This document shows, in pieces, positions 9,300 through 17,654 of a stretch of 64,000 nt of DNA (position 1 is its first letter; each line of letters begins with the position of its first letter). The stretch lies in NCBI GenBank assembly GCA_903901335.1, contig CAIUQR010000061.1, forward strand, positions 1 to 64,000, written 5' to 3'. Source of the DNA: an uncultured delta proteobacterium. Lineage in GTDB: Bacteria > Desulfobacterota > Desulfobulbia > Desulfobulbales > Desulfocapsaceae. The notes beneath the pieces were generated by a model that saw nothing but the letters and a program-made list of their open reading frames with translations, did not search any database and was not told the DNA's origin. Both the position numbers and the translations under genes were made by a program.

Positions 9300-9746
9300 A
9301 TGGAAGACGAAAGAAAACAAAAATTCCTTTTAGAAAAACACAAAGACATTGCGAGAATTGACCAAGAAACAAAGAGGACTCACGGCTGGTATGTCAGGGT
9401 GAGGTTTTTAGGCAAAACGCATTCGAAATTCTTTTCTGACAGGAAATGTGGCGGGAGATATTCCAGTCTCCTTTCAGCAATCTCGTGGAGAGACAAGACA
9501 GAGAAGAAATTGGGCAAGGTCCGTACAAATAAGCATATGGTAACGGTAAGCAATTCCGGTACCGGTGTTGTCGGAGTTCGCCTGAATGAAAGGTTGAATC
9601 GATACGAGGTCAGCTGGGTAACCGATCAAGGGAAACAAGGAAAGACCTCTGTATCCATTGCCAAGCATGGCAAAAAGAATGCTTTTTCTAAGGCCTGTTC
9701 TATTCGCCGTGAAAGAGAAAATGCTCGACTGGGATATGCCGTTTAG
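9300..9746 (+). CDS. Small AP2-like putative DNA-binding protein
   Basis: About 148 residues from the ATG at 9300, which has GAAGGA upstream. An in-frame TTG at 9210 would add 30 residues of low complexity. Two similar beta-rich units are visible. The first (about 18-72) runs 'ARIDQETKRTHGWYVRV', a basic strand, 'KFFSDRKCGG' and an 'AISWRDK' helix. The second (about 85-140) runs 'GTGVVGVRLNERLNRYEVSW' followed by Lys-rich strands and a helix. This resembles bacterial AP2/ERF-type DNA-binding domains (compare the G-V-x-G-V start and a Trp at the strand end). No nuclease domain is attached, unlike HNH-AP2 homing endonucleases. Its target is unknown. It sits alone between mazG and rplU. Confidence 0.6.
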   Translation: MEDERKQKFLLEKHKDIARIDQETKRTHGWYVRVRFLGKTHSKFFSDRKCGGRYSSLLSAISWRDKTEKKLGKVRTNKHMVTVSNSGTGVVGVRLNERLNRYEVSWVTDQGKQGKTSVSIAKHGKKNAFSKACSIRRERENARLGYAV

Positions 9747-9831
9747 TAACATCATGGCATAAAGTTTGGATTTGAGTCATGTCAACAAGACAGTTGCGGG
9801 GGATTGTTTTTTTGACAGACTTGTAACGCTG

Positions 9832-9891
9832 AACGGAAATTTTGATGACAGAGTGGGATGACCGCTGATCATTAGAATTTCCGTTTTTTTT
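9832..9891 (+). terminator. Rho-independent terminator after the AP2-like gene
   Basis: AACGGAAATT (9832-9841) pairs with AATTTCCGTT (9876-9885) across a 34-base internal region, followed by a run of eight T ending at 9891. The long loop is unusual but the stem and T tract are clear. It ends transcription before the rplU promoter. Confidence 0.6.
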
Positions 9892-9931
9892 ATCTGATTC
9901 GATAATTTGAATAAAATGCAGGTGAAACTCA

Positions 9932-9960
9932 TTGACAATTGCCTAATAAATGTGTCTTAT
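9932..9960 (+). promoter_or_regulatory. Sigma-70-type promoter for rplU-rpmA
   Basis: A perfect -35 box TTGACA (9932-9937), a 17-base spacer and TCTTAT (9955-9960, four of six to TATAAT) lie about 70 bases before the rplU ATG and just after a terminator. Box quality and placement agree. Confidence 0.55.
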
Positions 9961-10031
9961 ATGCCGTTCCAAGATTGAGTTTTTTTAGTTAATGAAGCAT
10001 TAATAAGATTCCATACAAAGAGGTTCATATA

Positions 10032-10343
10032 ATGTATGCTATAGTTCGTACTGGAGGAAAGCAGTACCAGGTTACCAGTGGCGATCAATTACGTGTTGAA
10101 AAACTGAATGGGAATGTTGGCGACACTATTGAGCTTAATGACGTTTTGCTGGTTGCAGGCGATGGGAATGTCACCATTGGACAACCATTGGTTCAGAATG
10201 CAAAGGTTATAGCCACGATTGCCGAGCAGGGCAGGGCAAAGAAGGTGATCATCTTCAAAAAGAAAAGAAGGAAAGGTTATCGTCTGAAAAACGGCCATAG
10301 GCAGTCTTATACTGCATTGAAGATACAAGAGATTTCGGCTTGA
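10032..10343 (+). CDS. rplU: 50S ribosomal protein L21
   Basis: The 103-residue protein has the L21 pattern: 'MYAIVRTGGKQYQV' at the start, 'VEKLNG' and 'GDTIELNDVLLV' in the middle, and the RNA-binding 'KKVIIFKKKRRKGYRLKNGHRQSYT' region near the C-terminus, ending 'ALKIQEI'. An AGAGG stands eight bases before the ATG. It is followed by rpmA and obg, the standard order. Confidence 0.97.
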   Translation: MYAIVRTGGKQYQVTSGDQLRVEKLNGNVGDTIELNDVLLVAGDGNVTIGQPLVQNAKVIATIAEQGRAKKVIIFKKKRRKGYRLKNGHRQSYTALKIQEISA

Positions 10344-10424
10344 TTCTGATTTATTCAGATATCGGAAAAGACATTGGGTGGAAGGGTTTAGTCAGACCAC
10401 TGGATTGAATGAAGGAGTAAGGGA

Positions 10425-10682
10425 ATGGCACATAAAAAGGCGGGCGGCAGCTCGAGGAACGGTCGCGATAGTCAAGGACAGAGAAGAGGTGTTAAACGTT
10501 TCAGCGGCGAAACCGTAACAGCTGGAAGCATCCTTATTCGCCAGCTCGGGACGAAAATTCATCCCGGAACGAATGTTGGTTGTGGACGAGATTATACTCT
10601 GTTTGCGAAAGTTGACGGTGTAGTCAAGTACGAAGATTTTGGAAAAGAAAGAAAACGGGTAAGTGTGTATCCTGCAGGCTGA
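10425..10682 (+). CDS. rpmA: 50S ribosomal protein L27
   Basis: The 85-residue protein begins '[16 protein letters not shown]', the L27 N-terminal arm that reaches the peptidyl transferase centre, and continues '[18 protein letters not shown]' and '[16 protein letters not shown]'. There is no N-terminal cleavage motif of the Firmicutes type, since the mature-like Ala follows Met directly. It lies 81 bases after rplU, with AAGGAG well placed before the ATG. Confidence 0.97.
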   Translation: MAHKKAGGSSRNGRDSQGQRRGVKRFSGETVTAGSILIRQLGTKIHPGTNVGCGRDYTLFAKVDGVVKYEDFGKERKRVSVYPAG

Positions 10683-10747
10683 TCCGCACTCCTTTTATAA
10701 TACCTGGAATTGTTGCCGGTAAAGGGCAGATTCGATAACAGGACATA

Positions 10748-10785
10748 AACTCGACCTCAATTCAATTGGCGGTCGAGTTTTTTTT
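10748..10785 (+). terminator. Rho-independent terminator between rpmA and obg
   Basis: AACTCGACC (10748-10756) pairs perfectly with GGTCGAGTT (10771-10779) across a 14-base loop, followed by a T run to 10785. It would cut or attenuate ribosomal-protein transcription before obg. Confidence 0.8.
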
Positions 10786-10838
10786 ATAGTATGAGACAAG
10801 AACTGACTGAGCACATCATATCTTTAGGCAGGAGACTA

Positions 10839-11918
10839 ATGGCATTCGTTGATGAAGCAAAATTTTTTGTGAAGGCCGGAGATGGTGGAAATGGATGTGC
10901 CAGTTTCAGGCGTGAAAAATATGTACCTAAAGGCGGCCCTAATGGTGGCGATGGTGGGAAGGGTGGCAGTGTTATCATCCGAGCCACCAAAAAATTGCAC
11001 TCGCTGATAGACTTCCGTTATCGTTCTCATTTCAAAGCAGGGAGTGGAATGAACGGGCAGGGCAAAGATATGCATGGCAGGAACGGAAAGGATTGTCATA
11101 TGGATGTTCCCACCGGTTCTGTAATAAAAGATGCTGCCTCTGGTCAAATTCTTGCAGACCTCCTTAACGATGGTGATATGTTTATAGCTGTGCAGGGAGG
11201 GGACGGAGGCCTGGGGAACACTCATTTTGCCAGTGGTACCAATAGAACGCCCCGGATAGCCACGAAAGGGAAAGAAGGCGAGGAGAAATGGCTCAAGATT
11301 GAACTCAAACTGATTGCCGATGTCGGTCTTGTCGGTTTACCCAATGCCGGCAAATCAACACTCCTGTCGAAACTGTCGGCGGCAAATCCTAAAATTGCCG
11401 ATTATCCTTTCACAACCCTTGAACCCCAACTGGGAGTATTGCAGTTTAAATATCACGAACCCTGTATTATTGCCGATATCCCTGGGCTTATTCAAGGTGC
11501 CAGTAAGGGGGTTGGTCTGGGGCATACCTTTCTTCGCCATATTGAACGTACTCGTATTCTTTTGCACGTTATTGATGTCGAGAGCGAGTCTGTGGAAGAG
11601 GACTACAGGGTTCTTGAAAATGAATTACAGTCATACAAAGAAGAACTTGTCCGTAAAACTCATTTTCTGATCCTTAATAAAATTGATAAAGTTCCCAGTA
11701 AAAAACTTAAGGAACTGGAGAAGCATTTTGCTCTATCAGGATGTAAAACTGTAAGAATATCTGCTCTTAATGGTGATGGCATTGAAGGGCTGAAGGTGTT
11801 ATTGGCTGAAACACTCGAGGAGTATCGAGCAGTACCCCGCAGGACGGATCCGAATGAGAATGAACGGATTGTGAGTGACCACGGGGAGAGGGAATCTGGT
11901 GAAAAGGATAGCAGCTGA
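10839..11918 (+). CDS. obg: GTPase Obg/CgtA
   Basis: An essential ribosome-assembly GTPase of about 359 residues. The glycine-rich Obg domain spans roughly 1-158 ('FVDEAKFFVKAGDGGNGC', repeated GGxGGxGG turns). The GTPase domain follows with G1 'GLPNAGKSTLL', switch I 'YPFTTLEP', G3 'DIPGLIQGA', G4 'NKID' and G5 'ISAL'. The ATG at 10839 is chosen because AGGAG precedes it and the family begins 'MxFVDE'. An upstream in-frame ATG at 10791 lies within terminator-proximal sequence. A short Glu/Asp/Arg-rich tail ends the protein. Confidence 0.95.
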   Translation: MAFVDEAKFFVKAGDGGNGCASFRREKYVPKGGPNGGDGGKGGSVIIRATKKLHSLIDFRYRSHFKAGSGMNGQGKDMHGRNGKDCHMDVPTGSVIKDAASGQILADLLNDGDMFIAVQGGDGGLGNTHFASGTNRTPRIATKGKEGEEKWLKIELKLIADVGLVGLPNAGKSTLLSKLSAANPKIADYPFTTLEPQLGVLQFKYHEPCIIADIPGLIQGASKGVGLGHTFLRHIERTRILLHVIDVESESVEEDYRVLENELQSYKEELVRKTHFLILNKIDKVPSKKLKELEKHFALSGCKTVRISALNGDGIEGLKVLLAETLEEYRAVPRRTDPNENERIVSDHGERESGEKDSS

Positions 11919-11999
11919 TATCCTTTGCCGATACCTGTTGATCGTCCGATGTGCCCATTAAATAGGTCCAGCAGATAGTTAAAAACTTCCGTATACAGT

Positions 12000-13169
12000 A
12001 TGACATTCCAAATAAATAAAGATGATGGTCTCTATTTCCGTCAAACCTTGTTTGATAAGGCCAAACGTGTCGTGGTCAAAGTCGGCAGTGCGGTACTGAC
12101 AGGTGAAAAGGGCATGAATCTGGAGGTCATCGATAACCTGGCCCGAGAAATCGCTTTCCTGCACAATAGTGGCCGGGAGGTTATTCTCGTTACTTCAGGG
12201 GCGGTTGCGGCGGGTCGGAAAAAACTTGCTGTTGACGAGACTATGAAAATCGACCTCAAGGAAAAACAGGCTCTTGCGGCTGTCGGGCAATCGACCTTGA
12301 TGCAGATATATGACACTTCCTTTGCTGTTTACGGGAAGAACATTGCCCAGATTCTTCTTACCCATTCCGACCTGGCCAATCGAGATCGATATCTGAACGT
12401 GAGAAATACTATTCTTACGCTTTTTCGTTTTGGTGTTATTCCGATCATCAACGAAAATGATACCGTCTCCGTGGAGGAGTTGCGTTTTGGTGATAATGAT
12501 ACGCTTGGCGCGTTGATAACAAATTTGATTGAAGCGGATATGTTCATCTGTCTCACTGATGTCGTAGGCCTCTATAGTGGGAACCCCCAGACGGACTCTG
12601 ATGCGAAACCCATCTATACGGTTGCTGAAATCACTCCGGAAGTAGAGGCCATGGCCGGGAATGTGAAGAGCGCTCTTGGGACCGGAGGAATGCAGAGCAA
12701 AATTCGCGCTGCAAAGATGGTATCAGCAGGCGGCGGAAGTTCGTTCATCGGCCCTGGAAGGGAAAAATTCATTCTTCAACAACTTTTCAGCGGGGAGATG
12801 ATAGGTACTTTTTTTCTTCCCAGAAACGAAAAAATTCAAAGCCGGAAACAGTGGATTGCCTATGTGCTCAAGTCCAAGGGTGCGGTGGTCATCGATGATG
12901 GCGCATGTACTGCGATCAGCGAACGGGGCAAGAGCCTGCTTCCTTCGGGGATAGTGGAAGTCCATGGGACCTTCGGTGTTGGAGAATCTATTCGATGCCT
13001 GAACAGGAAGAACGAATGTATCGCCGTTGGGCTTACGAATTACTGTTCCGAGGATATTGAAAAGATCAAGAAGTCACATTCCGTTGAAATTTTTGCTCTA
13101 CTGGGTTTTAAAGATAGCGATGAAGTCGTTCATCGTGATAACCTTGTGCTCATAAAGGATAGAATATGA
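12000..13169 (+). CDS. proB: Glutamate 5-kinase with PUA domain
   Basis: First enzyme of proline synthesis, phosphorylating glutamate with ATP. The 389-residue protein has the amino-acid-kinase fold (about 20-270) with 'VVVKVGSAVLTG', 'VTSGAVAAGR', 'PIINENDTVSVEE' and 'GTGGMQSKIRAA'. A C-terminal PUA domain (about 290-375) begins 'KGAVVIDDGAC'. Length is typical of the PUA-containing form. It overlaps proA by four bases (ATGA), so the two are translationally coupled. Confidence 0.96.
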   Translation: MTFQINKDDGLYFRQTLFDKAKRVVVKVGSAVLTGEKGMNLEVIDNLAREIAFLHNSGREVILVTSGAVAAGRKKLAVDETMKIDLKEKQALAAVGQSTLMQIYDTSFAVYGKNIAQILLTHSDLANRDRYLNVRNTILTLFRFGVIPIINENDTVSVEELRFGDNDTLGALITNLIEADMFICLTDVVGLYSGNPQTDSDAKPIYTVAEITPEVEAMAGNVKSALGTGGMQSKIRAAKMVSAGGGSSFIGPGREKFILQQLFSGEMIGTFFLPRNEKIQSRKQWIAYVLKSKGAVVIDDGACTAISERGKSLLPSGIVEVHGTFGVGESIRCLNRKNECIAVGLTNYCSEDIEKIKKSHSVEIFALLGFKDSDEVVHRDNLVLIKDRI

Positions 13170-14431
13170 CTCCATCAGAATTGCAGGACTCCATCTGTTC
13201 CATGGCAAAAAAGGCCCGGATTGCATCACGTTCCCTGGCATCCTTGTCTTCAGAGAAAAAAAACACTGTCTTGCTTCGTATGGCCGGGCTTCTCGAGGAG
13301 AAAACGGGGTATATCCAGCAGGAGAATCAAAAAGACCTCGCGGCAGGAAGAGAGAAAGGGCTGAGCGCAGCAATGCTTGACCGGCTGGAGCTCTCTGAAA
13401 AGGTGATGCAGGCAATGATTGCAGGCTTGCAGGCGGTCACCCGATTGCCTGATCCTGTTGGTGAAATCACCCAGATGACACGAAGACCCAATGGATTGCT
13501 GGTTGGTCGTATGCGCATCCCTTTGGGTGTTATTGCAATGATTTACGAATCACGTCCCAACGTAACTGTCGATGCCGCGGCCTTATGCCTGAAAACGGGA
13601 AATGCTATTCTGTTGCGGGGTGGATCAGAGGCAATTCATTCCAATATGGCCTTGGCCAGGGTGTTGCAGGAGTCCCTGGATATCGAGGGGATTAACCCGG
13701 ATGCAATTCAAGTCATTCCGGTCACCGACAGGCAGGCCGTCACTATCATGCTTGCCCAGGAGGACACCATCGATCTGGTCATTCCTCGTGGAGGCGAGGG
13801 GCTGATCCGGTTTGTGATGGAGAACTCTAAGATTCCGGTATTGAAACACTATAAAGGGGTCTGTCATATCTTTGTCGATCGGGACGCGGACCTCGACAAG
13901 GCGATCCCTATCATTCTCAATGCCAAAACCCAGCGTCCCGGGGTCTGCAATGCGCTGGAGGGGCTTCTGATTCATCAGGATATCGCCCGGAATTTTCTGC
14001 CGATTATCACCAAAGAATTACAGTCGGCCGGAGTGCAACTGCTTGGGTGCAAACAATGTGCAAATCTGGTGCCAGAGATCCAGCCTGCCGCCGATACTGA
14101 CTGGGGAAAAGAGTTTCTCGACCTGATTCTCTGTGTCAAAATAGTTGCAGGATTTGAGGAGGCCAAATCATATATCGAGCACTATGGTTCGCGTCATACA
14201 GAATCTATTCTCACCGAGAATTACAGCACAGCCCAACGCTTTATCAATGAAATCGATGCGTCGGCAGTGATGATCAATGCATCGACACGATTCAATGACG
14301 GTGGTGAGCTTGGGCTCGGCACAGAAATCGGCATCAGCACGACCAAACTGCACGCCTATGGTCCCATGGGTCTGGAGGAGCTGACTACCAGAAAGTTTAT
14401 CGTTTACGGCCAAGGACAGGTTCGCAGTTGA
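13166..14431 (+). CDS. proA: Gamma-glutamyl phosphate reductase
   Basis: Second enzyme of proline synthesis: NADPH-dependent reduction of glutamyl 5-phosphate to the semialdehyde. The 421-residue protein has the aldehyde-dehydrogenase fold with 'PLGVIAMIYESRPNVTVDAAALCLKTGN', 'ILRGGSEA', 'LVIPRGGEGLI' and the catalytic cysteine in 'QRPGVCNALE'. The C-terminus carries 'NASTRFNDGGELGLGTEIGIST'. It overlaps proB at its start and nadD at its end by four bases each. Confidence 0.97.
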   Translation: MTPSELQDSICSMAKKARIASRSLASLSSEKKNTVLLRMAGLLEEKTGYIQQENQKDLAAGREKGLSAAMLDRLELSEKVMQAMIAGLQAVTRLPDPVGEITQMTRRPNGLLVGRMRIPLGVIAMIYESRPNVTVDAAALCLKTGNAILLRGGSEAIHSNMALARVLQESLDIEGINPDAIQVIPVTDRQAVTIMLAQEDTIDLVIPRGGEGLIRFVMENSKIPVLKHYKGVCHIFVDRDADLDKAIPIILNAKTQRPGVCNALEGLLIHQDIARNFLPIITKELQSAGVQLLGCKQCANLVPEIQPAADTDWGKEFLDLILCVKIVAGFEEAKSYIEHYGSRHTESILTENYSTAQRFINEIDASAVMINASTRFNDGGELGLGTEIGISTTKLHAYGPMGLEELTTRKFIVYGQGQVRS

Positions 14432-15081
14432 AAAGACGTATCGGTCTTTTGGGGGGGACTTTTGATCCTATACATTTCGGTCATCTGCAGCTGGCTGAGA
14501 TTGCCTTGAAAAGATGTAATCTCAGCCAGATAGTATTTATTCCTGCTGCAAACCCTCCACATAAAAATTCTCACAAAATTTCAGATTTCGAGCATAGAGT
14601 CAATATGGTCAGGACAGCTCTTGCAGGAAAATCTGACTTGAGCTTATCTCTTCTTGAAGCCGATCTGCCGGCGCCTTCCTATACCATTGATACTTTGACG
14701 TTTCTTGTCCGGAAATGCAAGATTAACGAAGAGTTTTATTTTATCCTGGGCGAAGATGCCTTTTTGGAGATTAACACCTGGAAGTCTTATCAGAAGCTTC
14801 TGTCTCTGACGAATTTTATCGTTTCCGGAAGGAGTGGATATTCTCCTGAGTATGTTGCAATATTTGCTCAATCTCTCGGTTATACCGTCCAAGGGGATAT
14901 CTGGCACGATCCATCAGGAAAAAGAGAGATAATCTTTTTACCTGCGGCAACCGACGATATCTCTTCGTCAGCTGTTAGAGAAAGGATACAGGAAAAAATG
15001 TCATTACAAGGGCTTATCCCGGATGATGTGATTGGTTATATTAAGAAGAATAATCTATACGGATTCCAAGAGCGTTCATAG
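14428..15081 (+). CDS. nadD: Nicotinate-nucleotide adenylyltransferase
   Basis: Transfers AMP from ATP to nicotinate mononucleotide in NAD synthesis. The 217-residue protein begins 'MKRRIGLLGGTFDPIHFGHLQLAE' with the nucleotidyltransferase signature 'HFGH' at 17-20, and ends with the second motif 'ISSSAVRERI'. The start is a TTG at 14428 overlapping the proA stop (TTGA). It is the last gene of the obg-proB-proA-nadD run. Confidence 0.95.
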   Translation: MKRRIGLLGGTFDPIHFGHLQLAEIALKRCNLSQIVFIPAANPPHKNSHKISDFEHRVNMVRTALAGKSDLSLSLLEADLPAPSYTIDTLTFLVRKCKINEEFYFILGEDAFLEINTWKSYQKLLSLTNFIVSGRSGYSPEYVAIFAQSLGYTVQGDIWHDPSGKREIIFLPAATDDISSSAVRERIQEKMSLQGLIPDDVIGYIKKNNLYGFQERS

Positions 15082-15250
15082 GTTAAACGAGGAAGAGTCT
15101 AGGGGAAAGTTCCCTGGCAGTAATTATTGAAGAAATCAATAACATGCTCGCATTTTTTAAAAAAATAAAATAGTATTTTTCCTGTGTTTTACTAAGTTCA
15201 TTTGAACAACCCGGATATTTTTAAAAACATATATCAAGCCCACTGCATAA

Positions 15251-16471
15251 ATGACTCGAAAAATTAAAAATTCAAGCAGCAGTACACATATCTCATTGCT
15301 CGTAGTTGATGACTCTCTGCCTTTTCGTTGGGTTCTGAGGGGGATTTTTGACAACCATCCAAGGATAACCATTGTCGGAGAGGCCGCTAATGGAATTCAA
15401 GGTCTTGAATTATTGATTAAATTAAAGCCTGATGTCATTATAATGGATATGGAAATGCCGCTTATGGATGGGATTACAGCTTTACAGCATCTCATGATCC
15501 ATACACCGACACCGACCATCGTGTTTTCCAGTCTTACTAAAGCAGGGACTACCAGATCTTTTGATGCACTGAAAAATGGTGCTGTTGACTTTGTGTGTAA
15601 AGATTTATTTTTCCAGGGGCAAGTTATTGAATCTCTGAAAGAAACAACTATCAAGAAGGTTTTGAATGCAAGTGCTCTTTCTGTGAAAAGTGTGGAACCG
15701 GTCTTTCCCGGTAAAAAGCCCTACCCGCCATGCTCGAATACCGTCCCAAAGGTTGTTTTTTGCGAGGAATGCGGCTGCAGGGAGGTCATCACTATTACAA
15801 ATGGTATGGAAATAAGTGAGATCAGATGTCCTCAATGTGGTGATCGTATTGAATTGAATGCAGCAAATAAATACAGAAGAAATAACTTTATAACATTTAT
15901 TGGTACAGGGGAGGGGGGATACTCAAATCTTCTCAATATTATTCCAAATCTTCATGCCGATATAAGTGGTTCAATTATTGTGCAAATATATGCACAGGCG
16001 GATCATGTCGATGCATTTACAGAGTATCTGGATTCCATCAGCAACATGAACGTTATTCGGATTCAGGATGGCTTGATTATCGAAGGCGGAAATTGTTATG
16101 TGGCTTCATGCAACGAGAACATCTCCTTAAAACCATATAGTGTCCATTATACATTGCGGTGCAGTGAAAACTATTCCCCTGGCTTGAGTCCGATTGATGC
16201 CGCAATGACTTCCATTGCTTCGATTTTTAAAGATCATGTCGCCGGAGTCATCCTTTCCGGGAATGAAACTGATGGCGAAGAGGGTATCCGCGCCATTCAG
16301 AAAAGTAATGGCTCAACTTTCATTCTGGATGGAAGAAACTGTTTATGCAAGAAATTAGGTGAGAATATTCATCAAAAATGCTCGTCGGTGATTATTCGAG
16401 ATGAAAGCGGGATTGTAAAGAAGATAGAAAGCTTGCATTTGAAGGCCAAAGAAACTGTTCTTACCGCATAA
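15251..16471 (+). CDS. CheB-like response regulator with zinc ribbon and degenerate methylesterase domain
   Basis: A 406-residue protein. Residues 13-130 are an intact receiver domain ('LLVVDDS', phosphoacceptor Asp66 in 'VIIMDMEMP', conserved Lys117 in 'DFVCKD'). Residues 170-200 form an inserted zinc ribbon (Cys171, 174, 176 and Cys193, 196). Residues 212-395 align with the CheB methylesterase domain, but the nucleophile motif GASTGG reads 'GTGEGG' (Ser to Gly220, Thr to Glu221), the QH motif reads 'VQIYAQ' (His to Ile246), and only the acidic residue survives ('GNETDGEEG', Asp341). It cannot use the usual Ser-His-Asp mechanism. No chemotaxis gene is nearby. The start ATG lacks a clear ribosome site. 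Confidence 0.75.
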   Translation: MTRKIKNSSSSTHISLLVVDDSLPFRWVLRGIFDNHPRITIVGEAANGIQGLELLIKLKPDVIIMDMEMPLMDGITALQHLMIHTPTPTIVFSSLTKAGTTRSFDALKNGAVDFVCKDLFFQGQVIESLKETTIKKVLNASALSVKSVEPVFPGKKPYPPCSNTVPKVVFCEECGCREVITITNGMEISEIRCPQCGDRIELNAANKYRRNNFITFIGTGEGGYSNLLNIIPNLHADISGSIIVQIYAQADHVDAFTEYLDSISNMNVIRIQDGLIIEGGNCYVASCNENISLKPYSVHYTLRCSENYSPGLSPIDAAMTSIASIFKDHVAGVILSGNETDGEEGIRAIQKSNGSTFILDGRNCLCKKLGENIHQKCSSVIIRDESGIVKKIESLHLKAKETVLTA

Positions 16472-16502
16472 CCGTGAGATTTATTATTTACAGTAGAATT
16501 CC

Positions 16503-17168
16503 ATGCTCTGGGAAGAAGAAGTCCCGCTTATGCGGGAGGGATATCATAAGGAGTTGGTGAGGAAAGCCTTTGGAGAGGCCCCAGGCGGAAAAAAAGTTTT
16601 TCCACCAAGAGAAATGGTTTTCAACTCCATGCGCTTGACCACTTTCGATTCCTTACGGGTTGTAATACTTGGTCAGGATCCGTACTTCAACGAGTATCCC
16701 GGCCTGGGGCCCGAAGCGCATGGTTTGTGTTTTTCTGTTCGGCAGGGTGTTCCTATTCCACCCTCTTTACGAAATATTTTCAAAGAGATAAACGACAGTA
16801 TATATGGCGGTGAGACGACATGTTGCGTCACCGACCTGACAAGATGGGCCAAGCAGGGTGTGCTTTTGCTCAATGCGAGTCTGACGGTCATTGCAAAAAA
16901 CCCGAACTCCCACGCACATCTTGGGTGGCAGAAATTAACTGATAATATTATCGAGACCATAGCAAAGAAGAAGGAGCATGTCGTCTTTATGCTCTGGGGG
17001 AGCTTTGCGCAAAAGAAAAGGGGAATGATTGATCAGGAAAAACACCTGATTCTCGAAACCAGTCATCCCTCGCCGCTTTCTGCACACAGAGGTTTTCTCG
17101 GGTCCGGGATATTTGTCAGATGTAACAAGTATCTGGTCGAACACGGGCATGATCCGGTTGTCTGGTAG
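16503..17168 (+). CDS. ung: Uracil-DNA glycosylase, family 1
   Basis: Removes uracil from DNA in base excision repair. The 221-residue protein has the catalytic motif 'VVILGQDPY' (Asp59) and 'HGLCFSVRQG', 'PPSLRNIFKE', 'LLLNASLTV', 'GWQKLTD' and the second active-site motif 'HPSPLSAHRGFLG'. Motif A is unusual: the family normally has GQDPYH and a short link to HGLCFSV, whereas here the His is Phe62 and about five extra residues (in 'NEYPGLGPEA') follow. The other motifs are intact. It starts 31 bases after the CheB-like gene and may be cotranscribed. Confidence 0.92.
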   Translation: MLWEEEVPLMREGYHKELVRKAFGEAPGGKKVFPPREMVFNSMRLTTFDSLRVVILGQDPYFNEYPGLGPEAHGLCFSVRQGVPIPPSLRNIFKEINDSIYGGETTCCVTDLTRWAKQGVLLLNASLTVIAKNPNSHAHLGWQKLTDNIIETIAKKKEHVVFMLWGSFAQKKRGMIDQEKHLILETSHPSPLSAHRGFLGSGIFVRCNKYLVEHGHDPVVW

Positions 17169-17204
17169 ATGTACTGTCCAGCGATCATTTTCAGTGAGTG
17201 CAGG

Positions 17205-17654
17205 TCAGGAGATCAGGGTTTTGATAATATCTTTTTTCCCGATAATCCCAATTAATTTAGTATTGCGGACAACCGGCAGGGTATGGATATTTTTTTCAGC
17301 CATAATTGTCGCGATATCATCAAGCGTTGTTTTTTCATTAACGATTACCGGCTTGGATGAGTAAATATCGTGGACTGTCGTCCCTGCCATTTTTTTCATC
17401 TCCTTTTCCATCCTGTCGGGATTTTCAAGGTAGAAAACAGAGTCGAGAAGAGTAATGACAGTCGGGATATGAAGTTTCTTCGTCTGATCAATGAGATCGT
17501 TTTCCGTCACGACCCCGAGAAGATTCCCGGCATCATCCACTACCGGTACGCCGCTGATATTGTTATCCGAGAGTATTTTTGCAAGTTCTTGCACTGAGGT
17601 TTCGGTTGTGACGGTGATGACCGTTGTGGTCATTATGTCCGCAGCTGTTTTCAT
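17205..17654 (-). CDS. Tandem CBS-domain protein
   Basis: The 149-residue protein consists only of two CBS motifs (about 1-60 and 80-149). Each has the family ending: 'NISGVPVVDDAGNLLGVVTENDLI' compressed to the pattern GVPVVD..G.L.GVVTENDLI, then 'KNIHTLPVVRNTKLIGIIGKKDII'. Paired CBS modules bind adenosine ligands such as AMP, ATP or SAM and often regulate a partner. No partner domain is present. It overlaps the nnrDE gene by four bases, so the two form a minus-strand operon. It converges on ung with a 36-base gap. Confidence 0.9.
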   Translation of the reverse strand: MKTAADIMTTTVITVTTETSVQELAKILSDNNISGVPVVDDAGNLLGVVTENDLIDQTKKLHIPTVITLLDSVFYLENPDRMEKEMKKMAGTTVHDIYSSKPVIVNEKTTLDDIATIMAEKNIHTLPVVRNTKLIGIIGKKDIIKTLIS

